The notes: generated from the sequence alone by a model not told the origin. Counted from the stretch's first letter, positions 38,164 through 50,552 are shown. The stretch: 64,000 nt of DNA from Climacteris rufus (GCA_013398175.1 VZRZ01001990.1:2250187-2314186), one strand, 5' to 3'. Numbers and translations are program-made.

Positions 38164-39021
38164 ATCATGCCTGGAGTAATTCTCAGTTCCAGAGGAGCCA
38201 GAAGAAACAGGTCATCTGCAGTAGCAAGAGCGCTGAACTTTGGGAAAGTTGCAAAACCATTGCAACTCATCCCGGCAGGGATTTCGCTCACATATAGGAT
38301 GCTGTAGCTACCTCGAGAGCTCCGGGTTCAGCACCATTAGGAAGAGTCCAAAGGAGGGGGCAGGCAGAGAGTCAGTGCCTTCCAGACTTCACCCCATGGT
38401 CAGCCAGATGGGAATTCTAAAATCTATTTTAAAGCAGACTTCTTGAACCTTAAACATTCTCATGTTGAGTTTGATTACCACTTCCCCAACAGTGAAAAAG
38501 ACACTAAAGAAATGTTTTATCCTTGGAAAAGCCTCAGTGTTTGAATGACTCATGGTTTTAGGATTCTGAGTCATTAATTTTGTGTCAAGTTTTATATTAT
38601 GAAGCTCGTTTTCATTTTCCTGCTACTTTTGGTTCACTCAGCCTCAGTGTTTAATACCTAGGCAGGTCTCTTTAGTTATTCATGTCAAATGACCTCACTA
38701 TACCTCTGTTCTACTATTTTTCTTCTTTTATTTTGCCTCTGGCTGATTTTTCATATTAAAAAAAAAAAAAAGGCCCTCCTTAATTTATGATTCAAATTGA
38801 TCTTTACTGATGTTTTCCCTTCATTTTTCTCCTTAACCAAACTGTATTTTCCACTAACCACTACCTTTGCAGCACTTATTTTTATCCATTTCCCCACTCT
38901 TTATCTATTGGTTCATGGAGGAACATCTCAAATTAGATACTGGACTTATTTCACTGCCATCTACTCTGGCAGTCAGTAACAAGTCTCGTGACAGCTATGA
39001 ATATTCCTGAAAGCTTATAAA
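38164..39021. other. Intronic stretch, possibly part LTR-element remnant
   Basis: The first about 240 bases are unusually CpG-containing for the window (GCGCTG, TCGCTC, CTCGAG, TCCGGG) and may be a fragment of the neighbouring retroelement. The remainder is AT-rich with an A-run at 38757-38771. No gene seen. Confidence 0.5.
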
Positions 39022-39466
39022 TCATAGAATCACAAAATGATTTGGGTTGCAAAGGACCTTAAAGTTCCTCTAGTCCAACTCCCTGAGTTGGGACATCTTC
39101 CACTAGACCACATTGCTCAGAGCCCTGCCACTGGTCTTGAACATTTCCAGGGATGGGGCACCCACAACTTCTCTGGGCAACCCCTTCCAGTGCCTCACTA
39201 CCCTCACAGTAAAGAATTTCTTCCTGATATCTAATCTAAACCTATTCTCTTTCAGTTTACAAAGTACTTTAAAACATTTAAACTCCCTTGTCCTATTGTA
39301 ACAGGCCCTGCTACAAAGCTTGTCCCCAGCCTTCTTGCAGGCCCCTGCAATCAGGTCTCCCCCAGGGCCTTCCCTTCTCCAGGCTGAACAATTCCTGCTC
39401 TCTTGTCCTTTCTTCATATGATAAGTGCTACAGCCCTCTGATAATTTTTGTGGCACTCCTCTGCAG
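39022..39466 (-). mobile_element. CR1 LINE 3'-end fragment, minus orientation
   Basis: The + strand shows the reverse complement of a CR1 tail: ATCATAGAATCACAAAATGA, then TTTGGGTTGCAAAGGACCTT, AGTCCAACTCCC, AGGGATGGGGCACCCACAAC, TTCTCTGGGCAACCCCTTCC and CCTTCTCCAGGCTGAACAAT. It ends GTGGCACTCCTCTGCA. This is the longest CR1 fragment here (about 445 bp) and the only clear one co-oriented with DCLK1. It is 5'-truncated. Confidence 0.95.
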
Positions 39467-39850
39467 GTCTCATGAGGGCAGAGTAGGGAGGAAGAATCAC
39501 TTCCTAATCCTAGCAGAAATGCAGTGGCAGAAGAGACTTTCTACATTACTATGTTTGTCACCCAGCTAGTATAGGGCTGTTTTCCATATGAGCATTCCCA
39601 ACGCTTTGTTCAGTTTTGTAACATACTGCTTATTGCGTAGAGCTTCCCTTAGAAGACAGACCAGTGAAAGAATCAATTGTTACTCATACAGAAGGATTTC
39701 ACGGCTTCAGGAAAATCAGAAAGTAATCATTCCATACTGCTTTTTAGGTGATTTCCGTGAAATGGGGAATCAAAACATATCAATATGGCTTTTGGGAAGG
39801 GGAAAGAAAAATACTTGTTCTTTCTAAAAACATTTGATAGTAAGCCTTTC

Positions 39851-39869
39851 TTTTTTTTTTTTTTTTTTT
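39851..39869. repeat. Poly(T) run
   Basis: Nineteen uninterrupted T. Not clearly the tail of any recognised retroelement. Confidence 0.95.
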
Positions 39870-42800
39870 CCTTAAGGAACCTCAGCCACTCCCTTCTTTC
39901 TGAGGGAAAGGAATTATACCTCAGCTGGAATTCACAGACCATCACATTTCAATATATTCTTCAAGTTTAAGGCAAGTCTATTTCCCTTCCTGTTGGCTCA
40001 GGCTCTGAGGCTTTTATTCATGCCCTTTCACATTTATCTGTCGTTACACACATGCCATTTCTTGAGATCCAGTCACCTACAAAAAATATAATTTATCATC
40101 AGTGTATAAGTACTTCCTCTCTCAGCTTCTGATCCAAGTTCTCTCTTCAGGTGGTGGCTTAGCTGAAGGCATTGGGAAGTATCTGCTACACATTCCTGAA
40201 GTTAAAGAGCACCAAATTCATTCTTTGCTGCTGAAGTGAAATCTCCATGGCGACAACTGCATCATCAAGCTGTGAGAGCTTTTCAGTGAAGAAGAGCATT
40301 TTATCATGAGATTCTCATTACAAGAGTGCCCTCTGTAAATGAAGAAGAGGTGGTACCATGGGGGTTTCTGTAAATGAAGAGATCTTCCCATAGGGGTTTT
40401 AACTGCCTGGAGCCAGTCTTTGACAATTGATTGTGTGGCCACATTGCAGATTAACGCCTCACACTGGATGTGTGTCCCCCCAAATCAGAAGAACAGAAGA
40501 CACCATCATAGTTAGAAACACATGAATTTCATACTCAAAATCAGCAGAAACAGGCTGTTCTGCTGCCTCACAGGAGCAGATGGAAAGCAAGTCAGCACCC
40601 CTGTGCCCTGGGGAGTTCTGCTTCACTTACTCCATGCACATTCTCCCCTTAGCAGCTGTTGGTCAGTGCTGGCTCAGGACTGATTGCTCTTCATTTTGTT
40701 CCCTCTGTCACCAATACAGAGGTTTCTCTCCCTTTTTAATTGTTGAAGAGGTAGTATCAGTCTACTTCTGCAATGTGTGTATTCATCAACATCCATTCTG
40801 GGATATACACAGCTCGGCCTGTGTGATCTTTGTCCCGTTAAGACTTGGCAAAAAAAAAATCTACTTTCTTCAGTTAAAATATGTATTTCTCTCTTGGTCA
40901 GAAAAGTCTTTTCATAAGGTCAAGAAAACCTTTCCACACTATGCTTTATACGCTAATCTTAATATCCTTATTTTGTTTTTCTGTGTTGCTCTAAATAATG
41001 GCACACTTAAAAAAAATCAGCTTAGGTTTTGCAAATGTGGCATCACATTCCTCTTGAGAAACATGTTCAATTTGTGACAAAATCTTTTTAAAAGCTTTCA
41101 ACTTAAACTTTTAATTTTCAGATAAAGACAGTAGAAACTTTGTAGTTCCAATGCACTGCATGTAACTACTATAATTTGGCCTGAAACATTACATGAAACC
41201 TGAACAATTTCTTTGTTAAGCTAAAACTAATTTAGTAAACAGGCTTCTTTGTTACAGAAATTGAGGAAAGCAACAGATACCTCATGGGCTTATGTATGAA
41301 TGCAATGCTGAGAAACACTAGCATTCATTCGTGAAAGCCTTCTCTACAGGAACCACTAACATGGCCACTTGAGATTCCTCCTGTCAAAAACTGCTTCATG
41401 GCAGACAGGACAAGAGCCATGAGAATGTGGCTTTTACACTGGAAGAAATTGAATCCTGCTAGTCCATGAGATCCCACAGCAATTGCACAACAGATCAGCA
41501 GGCTTGTGGTGGACAATTCAAACACCAAAACAAAGTTTGTACAGGGGCAGGGAAGAAGAAACCTCCTAAATTAGTGTTAAACAGAGGATGGCTTTCAGAC
41601 AATGAAACATTGAGAGGACAGTTGATTTAACAGGAGAAGATGTAATTAACAGGCCAATGGAAAAATAGTTAAGATTTGATAGCAGAGTTCAACTGCATCT
41701 GGATTAATTTCTTTTTCCTCTGCCATATTCATGTATTTTTCTTTACCAGCTACAATACAACACTACCATTTAGTGGTCAGACACACCAAGTGCAGACTCT
41801 AGCAGCCCTCCTGTATTTTTGTCCAAACAGGTGGCAACTATTTGAAAATACCATAATCATATAACCGTAAGAAACAGGAAATATTACTCTTATTTCTGAT
41901 CACTAAGCAAAATAAAGGTTTTTTGACTTCAGGTGCTTGAGTAAAGCCTTTTGAGAGGTACTAAAATAATTTCAGAGACTAAATTCCAGAATGTGCATGT
42001 ACAAGGGAAACAATTTATGCAGCTACACAAGCTGGGTTTTGCTGAAAAAGATACCATGCCCCTGTGAGTCACTAATTTTATTATTATGACTGAATTCTAC
42101 TGTTAAATATGCAGAAACAGAAAAAACAAGCACAGAATATGTTGTCCATGATTTAAGGAGTAAAGAATCCTAAGAAAGCTCATTCATCCACTTAACCTAG
42201 TATGGCTATGATCCTCTGTGTCAAGATGGTGTTTACTTTTACTTCTTTGTCATTCAAAAAATTGTACTCCTGCAACTGGACTTGAACAAAAGCTGCTGGT
42301 TTCTTAGCCATCTCTCAAACTATCTTAAGCACTTGTCAGCATGTTCTTCAAAAAGCAGTGACACTTGCAAGCTCATTGGCTGAAGGAGGCCTTTGTATGA
42401 CAGAAATTCCTATGAAAGAAAAACCCATCATTTGAAGGCCATGTAGTAGAAAACCCAAATGGCTCTTCAATCACCAATTATGTTACAAGTAAAAGTAATA
42501 TTTTTTACCTCAGTTAGGATAACACTACTTTTTAGAATACCATCTCAGATATACTAAAAATTAAAATCCACAGCTTTGTTCTGTTTGCTGTCAACAGCAC
42601 AGCACTGGACTACTTTCTCATGTCTGTGTCTAAAGTTTCTAAAATATGCAAGAACCACCAATTATGAATTTTCATTGTTCACATTTCACGACAAATTTTA
42701 GCTGATGATGCTTCTAGTTGCTTAGAACAGCTAAATTAAGTGGCAGAGACCAGCTAGGTGAAATTAATTCATTCAAAAGAAAATTGCAGTCAGGTGCCAA

Positions 42801-44798
42801 TTCCTGAAAACATGTTCAGAGATGAGAAGGAAATATCTTTTTAAAGTACAGATAAAAATATTTTTCAGGGTAAGCTTCTAGTGCTAGTTGAAATTAATCA
42901 TTGTACTCAGTCATGCTCACAGTGTTTAGTAAACGCGTTATATCAGCCCATTACCTGAGATGGCAGTTAGGGGGTCTGCTAGTTCTGAACCAGTTTTCTT
43001 GTATTTCCCCCAAAATCTGGCCAACTTGCATTTCATTTATAAATCTCAAAAATAAGGTGCATACAGTCAATGTTTCTCAAAATCTGCTTTTTCCTAATTC
43101 CCGCACATCGGTAAAGCCTTCTGATTGTGATTTCTCCCTGAAATCAACGAAATTTTTCAACAAAACGCACTCTCATCATTTTACCTGAAAGTGTAAAATA
43201 CTGTTATTTCTATGTTCAAGTAAGAGATCTATGAAACTCATGCTATAAGGAAAGCATGAATCCTTGGATTAAGTGTTAGAACAGAAGCACTTGATTAATT
43301 TTTTACCTCTGTCCACTATGTATTTTTCTAGAGGTCTGCTTATTTTTGTGAAGTTCTGCTCAGCAGGAGGTTGTAAATTAGGACCTGCTTTGCTTGACTG
43401 GCCAGATGCTGCTCTCCATCTTCCCAGCTGGGAATTGTGGGAGCAAGCTGCAATCATTTTTTGAGACACTGGGAGATCACACGACCTTCCCTTGGAGACT
43501 GCAGAAAACACAGCTTCTCTGGGAATTGGTCCAAATAAGATTTACTAGTTGTTTGGATCCGAATCCAGATGGAAATCTTTAATTGGTAATTTTGCTTTTG
43601 ATACTGCAATCCCTCTGTAACAGAAATTATATCATATACATCACTGACCGATGCCTGAAAAGGTTAAAGCCTACACGCCATTACAAAAGCATCCAATTTA
43701 GAGACTACTATGATATTAGGTCCTCCTTGGTGGCAATCCAGGAGGTGGTTTTTTGAAAGACCCCTAGAAACAAATAAATCCTTTTGTCTTTTTATTCAGA
43801 GCAACCTGCCCCACAGTAAAGCTTTGTCAAATATGGAAATAGTTCTGGCTTTATTGTGCTTGTGAAAAAGGGAGTGTGCACTACAGAAGCAGGTTGAAAC
43901 ACGAAATTTGTAAGAGTTAATATCTGAACCAAACCTATCATACCTTGTGTCTGCAGCAGAATCAGGTTTCAACCATTGATTCAATTAGCAGATGGACTGT
44001 GCAAAAAATATACAGCTACCCAAATACATATAGAGATGGACAAGTTATATTCCCTTCTCTGAAAGCATTTTAGTCCCAAAATCCCAGTGCTACAATGTAG
44101 GCATCACCTTAATATCCATGACACAATATTCTCATGTTAGCTTACTGACTAAAGGTGGATTCTGGTGATAATGCCATAAACTCCATTTCTTTCAGGCACA
44201 ATCATTAATAAAATGCATGTGGGACAACACTCCATCATATCCTGTCTGGAACTGAGATGTATGATGGCTTTTGGCTGGATACACATGCTAAGTTAAGGCT
44301 CAGCATGCAACACTGAAAACGAGCGACATGGTTGAATTCTAAAAAAAAGGGAGGAAAAGGGAAAACAGATGTCAAGGTTTCAACAAGTCACTGCACACTG
44401 CAGCTGGAAACAGTACAGAAACAACACAAGTATGCTGATAATGTAGCATTCCATGTAACGATAAGGGCAATAAAATAGCACAAAATGCAAAACCTCAAAT
44501 GGCTAAACACCTCCCTCAAATTCCAGAGAGTCGGTTGGGCTGAACAATAATAGTAATCCTTTCAATAACCAGATCAAATGATTCAAACATTAAAGCTTTT
44601 AATGCTCAAGAAAAGTGAAAATGGAGGAGTTCCCTTTCTTCTAAGTGCAGAATAGGGAAAATAAATCTAAAATCCTATCCAAACAGACATTCAGATGCAC
44701 ACTATCTCATCACCATCACTCTTGAAACTATTTGGCAATAGTTTCCATTATTACAACAGATGTTAACAAGATGGATAGAGACCATGTTAAATAAACAT

Positions 44799-44816
44799 TA
44801 ATATTAATATTAATAT
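44799..44816. repeat. (AATATT)n microsatellite
   Basis: Three copies of a TAATAT/AATATT unit in tandem. Confidence 0.85.
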
Positions 44817-47076
44817 ACAAGTGTCTATCTAGCAAAGCCACTGTTCAAATTATTTATTTCCCCAAGAGCATTTCTTGGGAAATTAATCAGAGAATTTGTC
44901 TTGCTAGTAACTACTATAAATTCAAGGTATTTCCATTGACAAAGACTGTATCCTTCACAATAATCACTAAGCAATATAAACATGGTCTACAAGTATAATC
45001 AGGACTCTAGTGGAGTGATTCTTGAAACTGCTGTTCTCTCTTGGCTTTGGCTCCTTCAGACAGAGCAGCAGAGGAAGGAAATGTGCAGAGAGAATCTAAC
45101 CTACAAAAATTTACAGCGTGAAAATGTTCAAAAGCTTAAGGATGAAGAAAGAGCAGACCTAGGCAATAATCACAAAAATCTGGAATTTTAAGCCCAGATC
45201 TGTGAAGAGACACCTTGGTCAGAACACTGTCTCCACATGACAAGCAGGCTAGTTACAACTGTTCAGGTTTCTTAGGCATGCTGAACATGGAGATTGTTTT
45301 CTCATGTAAGTGTTTCTTACTGGAACACAGCCTGTTACTGGTGAGTCTTTCAGTACAGCAAGTTCTGGGACATTAACAAATCTAGCAAGCAAAAAATAAG
45401 CAGAGTTTATAAATCTATGAATGTGACATGAACCATCAGAATCAGAGCTGACATCAATGAAAGCAAGTAAAAACCTCAGAATGACACTTGGAAAAAGGAT
45501 TTTAAAATCAGTGATACACAAAGTGACAACTGACTACTCACACATTTGAGAATTGAAAAGAAACCTTAGATGTAGCTACACAAAAAGATACAATCCATGT
45601 AAGTTTCAGATGAATCTCCACCAGCAAAACATACAATAAGCTAGTGTTACAATGGGAGTTGAAGAAGAGCTTTCTCAAGCACATCAGAAAGTTCTCATGT
45701 GACGGCATAGAAAACAATCCCTTTGCTAGAGAAACCTTTTAAAAAACATTTAAGCTAGAAACTGTGAAAGGAGGTACTTTTATTAAGAATGAATATCCAC
45801 AGGTGTTAATTTTAAGATTAAAATTATTAGAATCTACTGGTACAAATATCATTTAAATTACTTGTTGCATAAAAAAAATGTAAAAGAAAAATTTTAGCTG
45901 CCATGTAACCCTTCCACATCTATCACTGATCTGACTGCTGTGTATTTATAGATTGCACAAGCAAAAAGCATTGCATTCATGCTTGATTTCATCTGTGCAC
46001 CTTTAGGTTGACTTATTTTAAGCTGTAGCCTGGCTTAGAGGAAACATGTGGAGATGTAGTACCAAAGGAATTTGTTTTGATTATTTTTGACATAACAAGA
46101 TATATCAAACTGACACCCGAATGCAGATGCACATCTCGGCTGGCATTGCTCACATGCAAAAGCCGTACCAAAAATATCTACCAGATGCGTTTGGAAATAT
46201 TATGTTCTTTTACACACATTTGAAGGACTAACTAAAAACCCAAATGAAATCAAACAGATGAAGCAACCTGTGCTCAGGCACTGCAGCCCCAAATAACTTG
46301 TTGAACTCGAGGTCCAGAAGTCCAGCAAATTATCCAGTTCTTAGGCTGTTCCTTACACAACTTTGTAATCTTTTGACTTTCGTCCCCTATGTTCCAATTC
46401 TACAACCTAGAATTTCTGAATTTCCTTTCCACTTACTGATGCCTTTCTGCAGCACAAAGGGGCAGATCCCCAGGACAGCCAATCTCTGCACAGCACCCAA
46501 CTTCATTGTTTGCATCCAGAACAACTCCAGAAATTAAGTTCTATCAATATACCTGTCTCTATGCATCCCAGGTATAACAATATCAATAGATTTAAAGATC
46601 CCAGGATCAATTTGTAGCTGCCAAAATACTGAGCCAAAAAATGCCTCCTGGCTTTTAAGAAGAAGAAGAAGGAAAAAAACAAAAAAACGAACAAAAAAAA
46701 ATAGGTTTGTCCAAACCTACGTCTACGTTTAGGCATATCTGTGAAGTGTCATAGCCTGAATCTCTCTCCTGTGCTTGCATATGGTTTTGTTGCGGGTGGT
46801 TTGGGGTGCTTTTTTGTTAACTGAGAAACTGAAAGAACTAGGTTGCCAGCTCAGAAGCAAAGCAGAGGAAAAGGTAAGTATCTTAACCACCTGAGGGCAA
46901 AGATGGAGCTGTGGATATGCTAATTGTTAAAGCTGTGTCATTTCTGCAGCACTAAAATAAAATAATTACCAAGTCAGGCAAAAGCAGAAAGAAGGAACTG
47001 AATACACAGCCCACACAGTCACAGATGGTGACACACTCTGATGGGGTGTAATTATGAGCCAGTCTTAGTCCTGGGA

Positions 47077-47097
47077 CATTCAAGGAGTCCTTGAATG
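47077..47097. repeat. 21-bp palindrome (10-bp arms, 1-nt centre)
   Basis: CATTCAAGGA at 47077-47086 and TCCTTGAATG at 47088-47097 are exact reverse complements around a single G. This resembles a symmetrical dimer-binding site more than a hairpin. Confidence 0.88.
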
Positions 47098-48599
47098 ATA
47101 TTCACAAACATTAGGCACGTGACAGGGGATAAGCACTCTCCTATTAATGGCAAGGCTCAAATTACTCCAACTGGCTTCATTAGTTTGGAAGTGTTGTTAA
47201 TTCCTTTCAGCAAGTGCAGGTAGTGCTTCAAAAAAAGAAATAGCTTCATATTGGAATCCAAATTTTTAGTCTTTCTGTTGCTTAAAAGAAATCCTGAAAA
47301 GGGGCAATATGAACACAGGAAAATCACTTTCACAACTATGGTTGCAGCGCACTGCCACCTGCAAAACTGTTCAGGGGCTCTCTGCATGGTTACTCTTCTC
47401 AATGCAAGTTAGGCAACAATGTATATGAGAAGCATTTGTTTTCTATTAACTACATAATTACAAATTTCTAGCAAATTTTTAACAGTCAAGAGATTCACTT
47501 AGACAAAAACATCTCAAACACACACCCTTACTTGAGTTTTCCCTGCCATTTAAAACCAAGTTAATTCTACAATTCCCAAAGATACTTCTTTGCAACCCTT
47601 CACATTTCTCTAGAGGTAATTACTTTCCCTTTTGTTCAAGATGATTAGCCTTTAGTATAACCCTTCTTTGCAGAAGTCAAAAGGCTGTGGTCCTGTTTTC
47701 CCCTCTTAGAAGAAAATGAACCTGAAAGCATACAAAATGCCTGCTCTCTCCTTCAGAGCAGTAACCTGGTATAGAAATGACCTACAAGGACCCAGAATAA
47801 GCTCTCAGTAGGAGCCAGAGATTTTAGCACCACCAGTGATGGATCCATATAAAGCCAGTATTAGGATTCAGAAAGATGCTTTATAGGTCTTTTTACTTAG
47901 CAATGTATTATTTGGGCATATTCCTTTCAAACAAATACATAATTAATCATATTTCTTTTTACCTGCCATTACACACAAAGGGAATGTATTCACAAAAGTT
48001 AAATTCATGAACAGAAAATTCTTGAATGGAAAGAAACATTATAGAAAAGGTGGTTCAGAGAAGGAGAAAAACTTTAAATGCTTTGAATTATTTTCAAGAA
48101 GTGTCTTGTTCTAACAGACATAATAGCTTACAGTGTCAATAAAAAACTCTAGTTACCTTTGCAAAGACATTTACTCAGCGTTCCTGTCTTAAGACTCCCT
48201 AAACTTGTGAATTAGTGTGGAAGAGTGACACAGAGACACAGCGCAGGAAAAGAGCACTAATAGAGATTCATAAGACATTTCTACAGGTCCTCCAGAGTAC
48301 ATTAGAACTTGTTTCTTCAAACAGAAACTTGATCATGCAAGTAATGTATTAATTCATTTAAAGTGACCCAGAAGTTAATGGAAAAATATTCATGTGGGGA
48401 AAAGCCACTCACACTTGAATGGCACAATGACTCAACCAACGAGAAGGCTCAGGAGAACATAAAGATCCAAGCTGCTATCTGGGGCATCTTCTAAAGTATT
48501 TCCTGTGCAAAGATTACTGTCCACCTTGCTGAATTCACCAGTGGCCACTTCAGGATGAATTCACTATTGAAAAGGAACAGGCTGTCACACTAATGGCAG

Positions 48600-49065
48600 G
48601 CAGCAGCCTTGCCTTGCCTCCAAAACAGCCGTGAATGTTCAGAGAAACGAATACTGCCTCCAAATGAGACTAAACACGTCCTCGTCCATCCTCCAGAGGT
48701 CTTCACTCAATTTTAACTACCGAGAGCAGACTTCAAACGTTCAGCAACGTGTGCCGACCTTGCTTGGATTGCCATGCCTCTACGTAAATTTATTTATCAT
48801 TAAAATCCATCGTTCTGACACTGGAATGCTAGTCTGAGGGCGGAGGTGCTGCGGGCAGCGTGCCCGGGGAGCGGCGGCGGCCGCGCACGGAGAGGCTGGA
48901 GCGGCGCTGCCGCCCCCCGCTCGCACACACGGGGGAGCTGCGGCTCCGCTCTGCCTCGGCTCCCGTCCCTCCGCACCCCGGCACAGCCCGGCACCACCTT
49001 GCGTTTATTTGAGTGCTTCAGACGCTCTAGCAAAGATATTTACGGCGTCGCACTCAGCATCTCTA
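48600..49065. promoter_or_regulatory. Isolated intronic CpG island, candidate promoter
   Basis: The core (48838-49065) is strongly GC-rich with roughly thirty CpGs, against near absence of CpG in surrounding sequence. The left shoulder (48630-48815) is also CpG-enriched. A GGGCGG Sp1 box sits at 48838-48843 and GCGGCCGC near 48875; no TATA box is evident. Such islands normally mark promoters kept unmethylated in the germline. It lies in the intron upstream of the DCLK1 exon, so it could start a DCLK1 variant (minus), an antisense lncRNA (plus), or both. Arg/Pro/Gly-rich frames across it on both strands (48846-49124 +, 48800-49033 -) are expected from GC-rich sequence and are not called as genes. 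Direction undetermined. Confidence 0.7.
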
Positions 49066-49369
49066 TGTCCAGACAGGCTTATGGGGGAAAACAGCAAATA
49101 ACGGGAGAAATAAAGGGGAGATGAGGATCATAAATGAACTCTTCTACATCCTCAATGAAGCTTTCATTGCTGAACTTCAAAATTAGTAACTTACAGTTTT
49201 TTAAGGGTGAGAAATCCAAGGGAAAGCTTTTCTTCCTTTCTGATATTTCAGGTGCATGAACTCAGCCTTTCTCAAAGCTACATTTGCCTATGGGCAATCA
49301 CCCAAGCTTTTTTCTTTTTTTTCCCCCCCACTCAGTGTGTGAATTTATTTTTCACACTTTCTCCCATTT
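49066..49369. other. Flank of the CpG island
   Basis: Ordinary intron-like sequence. A donor-like AGG|GTGAGA occurs at about 49206-49214 on the + strand and could end a plus-strand first exon, but this is only a motif match. Confidence 0.4.
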
Positions 49370-49588
49370 TTTTCTGAACATCAAGAAAAATATTTTAATG
49401 TGAGAGTGACTGAGCACGGGCACAGGTTACCCAGGGAGGTGATGAAGTCTCCAGTCTCAGACACTAAAAAGCCATCTGGACACAGTCCTGGGCAGCCTGC
49501 TCTGGGTGACCCTGCCTGAAGAGAGTAGTTGGTCCAGATAGCCTTCAGCAGTCTCTTCCAGCCTCAGCAATTCACAGTGATTCTGTGA
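49370..49588 (+). mobile_element. CR1 LINE 3'-end fragment
   Basis: The segment runs TCTGAACATCAAGAAAAATA, GTGAGAGTGACTGAGCACGG, GCACAGGTTACCCAGGGAGG and TGATGAAGTCTCCAGTCTC, and closes TCTCTTCCAGCCTCAGCAATTC followed by the octamer-like CAGTGATTCTGTGAT. Moderately diverged and 5'-truncated, about 300 bp to the right of the CpG-island core. Confidence 0.9.
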
Positions 49589-50532
49589 TTTTTTTTTCCC
49601 TTCAGATCACTTTTTCCTGTCATCACCCTCCCACTCTTACTATTTTTCCCATTAATATCTGCTGCCTCAATTGACTTACTCCCACCCTGTTGTCTCTCCT
49701 TACTGTTCATCTCCTATTTTTTTGCTTTCAGATAGTGGAAGGACATTCTGCCCTTGTGAAGTAATGGGAGAGGGTACATGTTTGAAAATTGGAGCTAAGA
49801 ATCAAGTCCCAGTGAAGCATCTTCCTTCTCCATGTAAGATGGGACAAGAGGCACTACAGGAGGACATCATCACCATGGCCAGAGGACATCAATTCAAGTA
49901 TACATACGATCAGACACACGCTGTGTAACCAGTAAATTGCACTATTTTAATCAAAATGCTTCCCTATGTCACAAGGGCTGCTAACATGCTGAAAGTGAAT
50001 GTACACCTCATTTGCATTCTGGAAAATCAAGTTGAATTTGTTTTCTTAAAATCCTGATTTTTAAAGCTAATTGTAAAGGGTAAGCACACCTTACATACGT
50101 TTGGAAGCCAAAACCCTAACAGGAGTCTATGACCATGCTTCAAAATAGCTCGTTCCCTTAAAAAGAAAACAAAATCAAAAACCACTTCAGTGAAAGTCCC
50201 TTTCATAAACAAAACTGGAACAGAAATAAATAATAGAATAGACTGTGTGTCCATAACTTAACAGAAACAATTCCCAATGCCACCTATCCCTCTCAGTTTT
50301 GTTCTGTGAACAAATTCCTTACCAACTTTACTTGGACATCAAATTATAATGTCTTCACTAATCCCAGAGGCTGAACAATTCTTGACCATGTTTCTGAGGA
50401 GTAACTGTTTCATCTAGCTGTGTAAACTTCTAGCAGTCAAAGTCTGGAGGGAAGAAAAGGCTGTTTTCCCTCCTGCATCACCTGCCCCAGCAAAGGCATG
50501 TGGCATTCCTGGGGGAGAGTGGCAAAAGCTCA

Positions 50533-50552
50533 AGAAAGTTCTTGAAAGTTCT
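50533..50552. promoter_or_regulatory. Four-unit heat-shock element (HSF site)
   Basis: GAA at 50534-50536, TTC at 50539-50541, GAA at 50544-50546 and TTC at 50549-50551 form four contiguous nGAAn/nTTCn pentamers in alternating orientation with exact 5-bp phasing and no mismatch. Known: heat-shock factor trimers bind three or more such pentamers. Whether it is occupied or drives any transcript is unknown; the nearest promoter-like feature is the CpG island about 1.5 kb to the left. Confidence 0.75.

Larger units (their letters stand above)
39467..48599. other. Intronic stretch without recognisable genes
   Basis: It holds a T19 run (39851-39869), an AATATT microsatellite (44799-44816) and a 21-bp palindrome (47077-47097). 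The longest open frame of the window, 165 codons at 40580-41077 on +, has no recognisable domain. No transposon or RNA gene was recognised. Confidence 0.6.

Noticed and set aside
38318..38332. GGGTTCAGCACC as a tRNA/SINE B-box
   Set aside because: The match to GGTTCGANTCC is poor, there is no A-box upstream at the right distance, and no cloverleaf could be drawn.
38315..38345. TTCAGCACC left half of a REST/NRSF RE1 site
   Set aside because: The right half (GGACAGCGCC) is not present at canonical spacing, so only a half-site match remains.
48800..49124. Arg/Pro/Gly-rich open frames on both strands over the CpG island
   Set aside because: GC-rich DNA lacks stop codons by composition; neither frame has a recognisable domain and both strands are open, which argues for composition and not coding.
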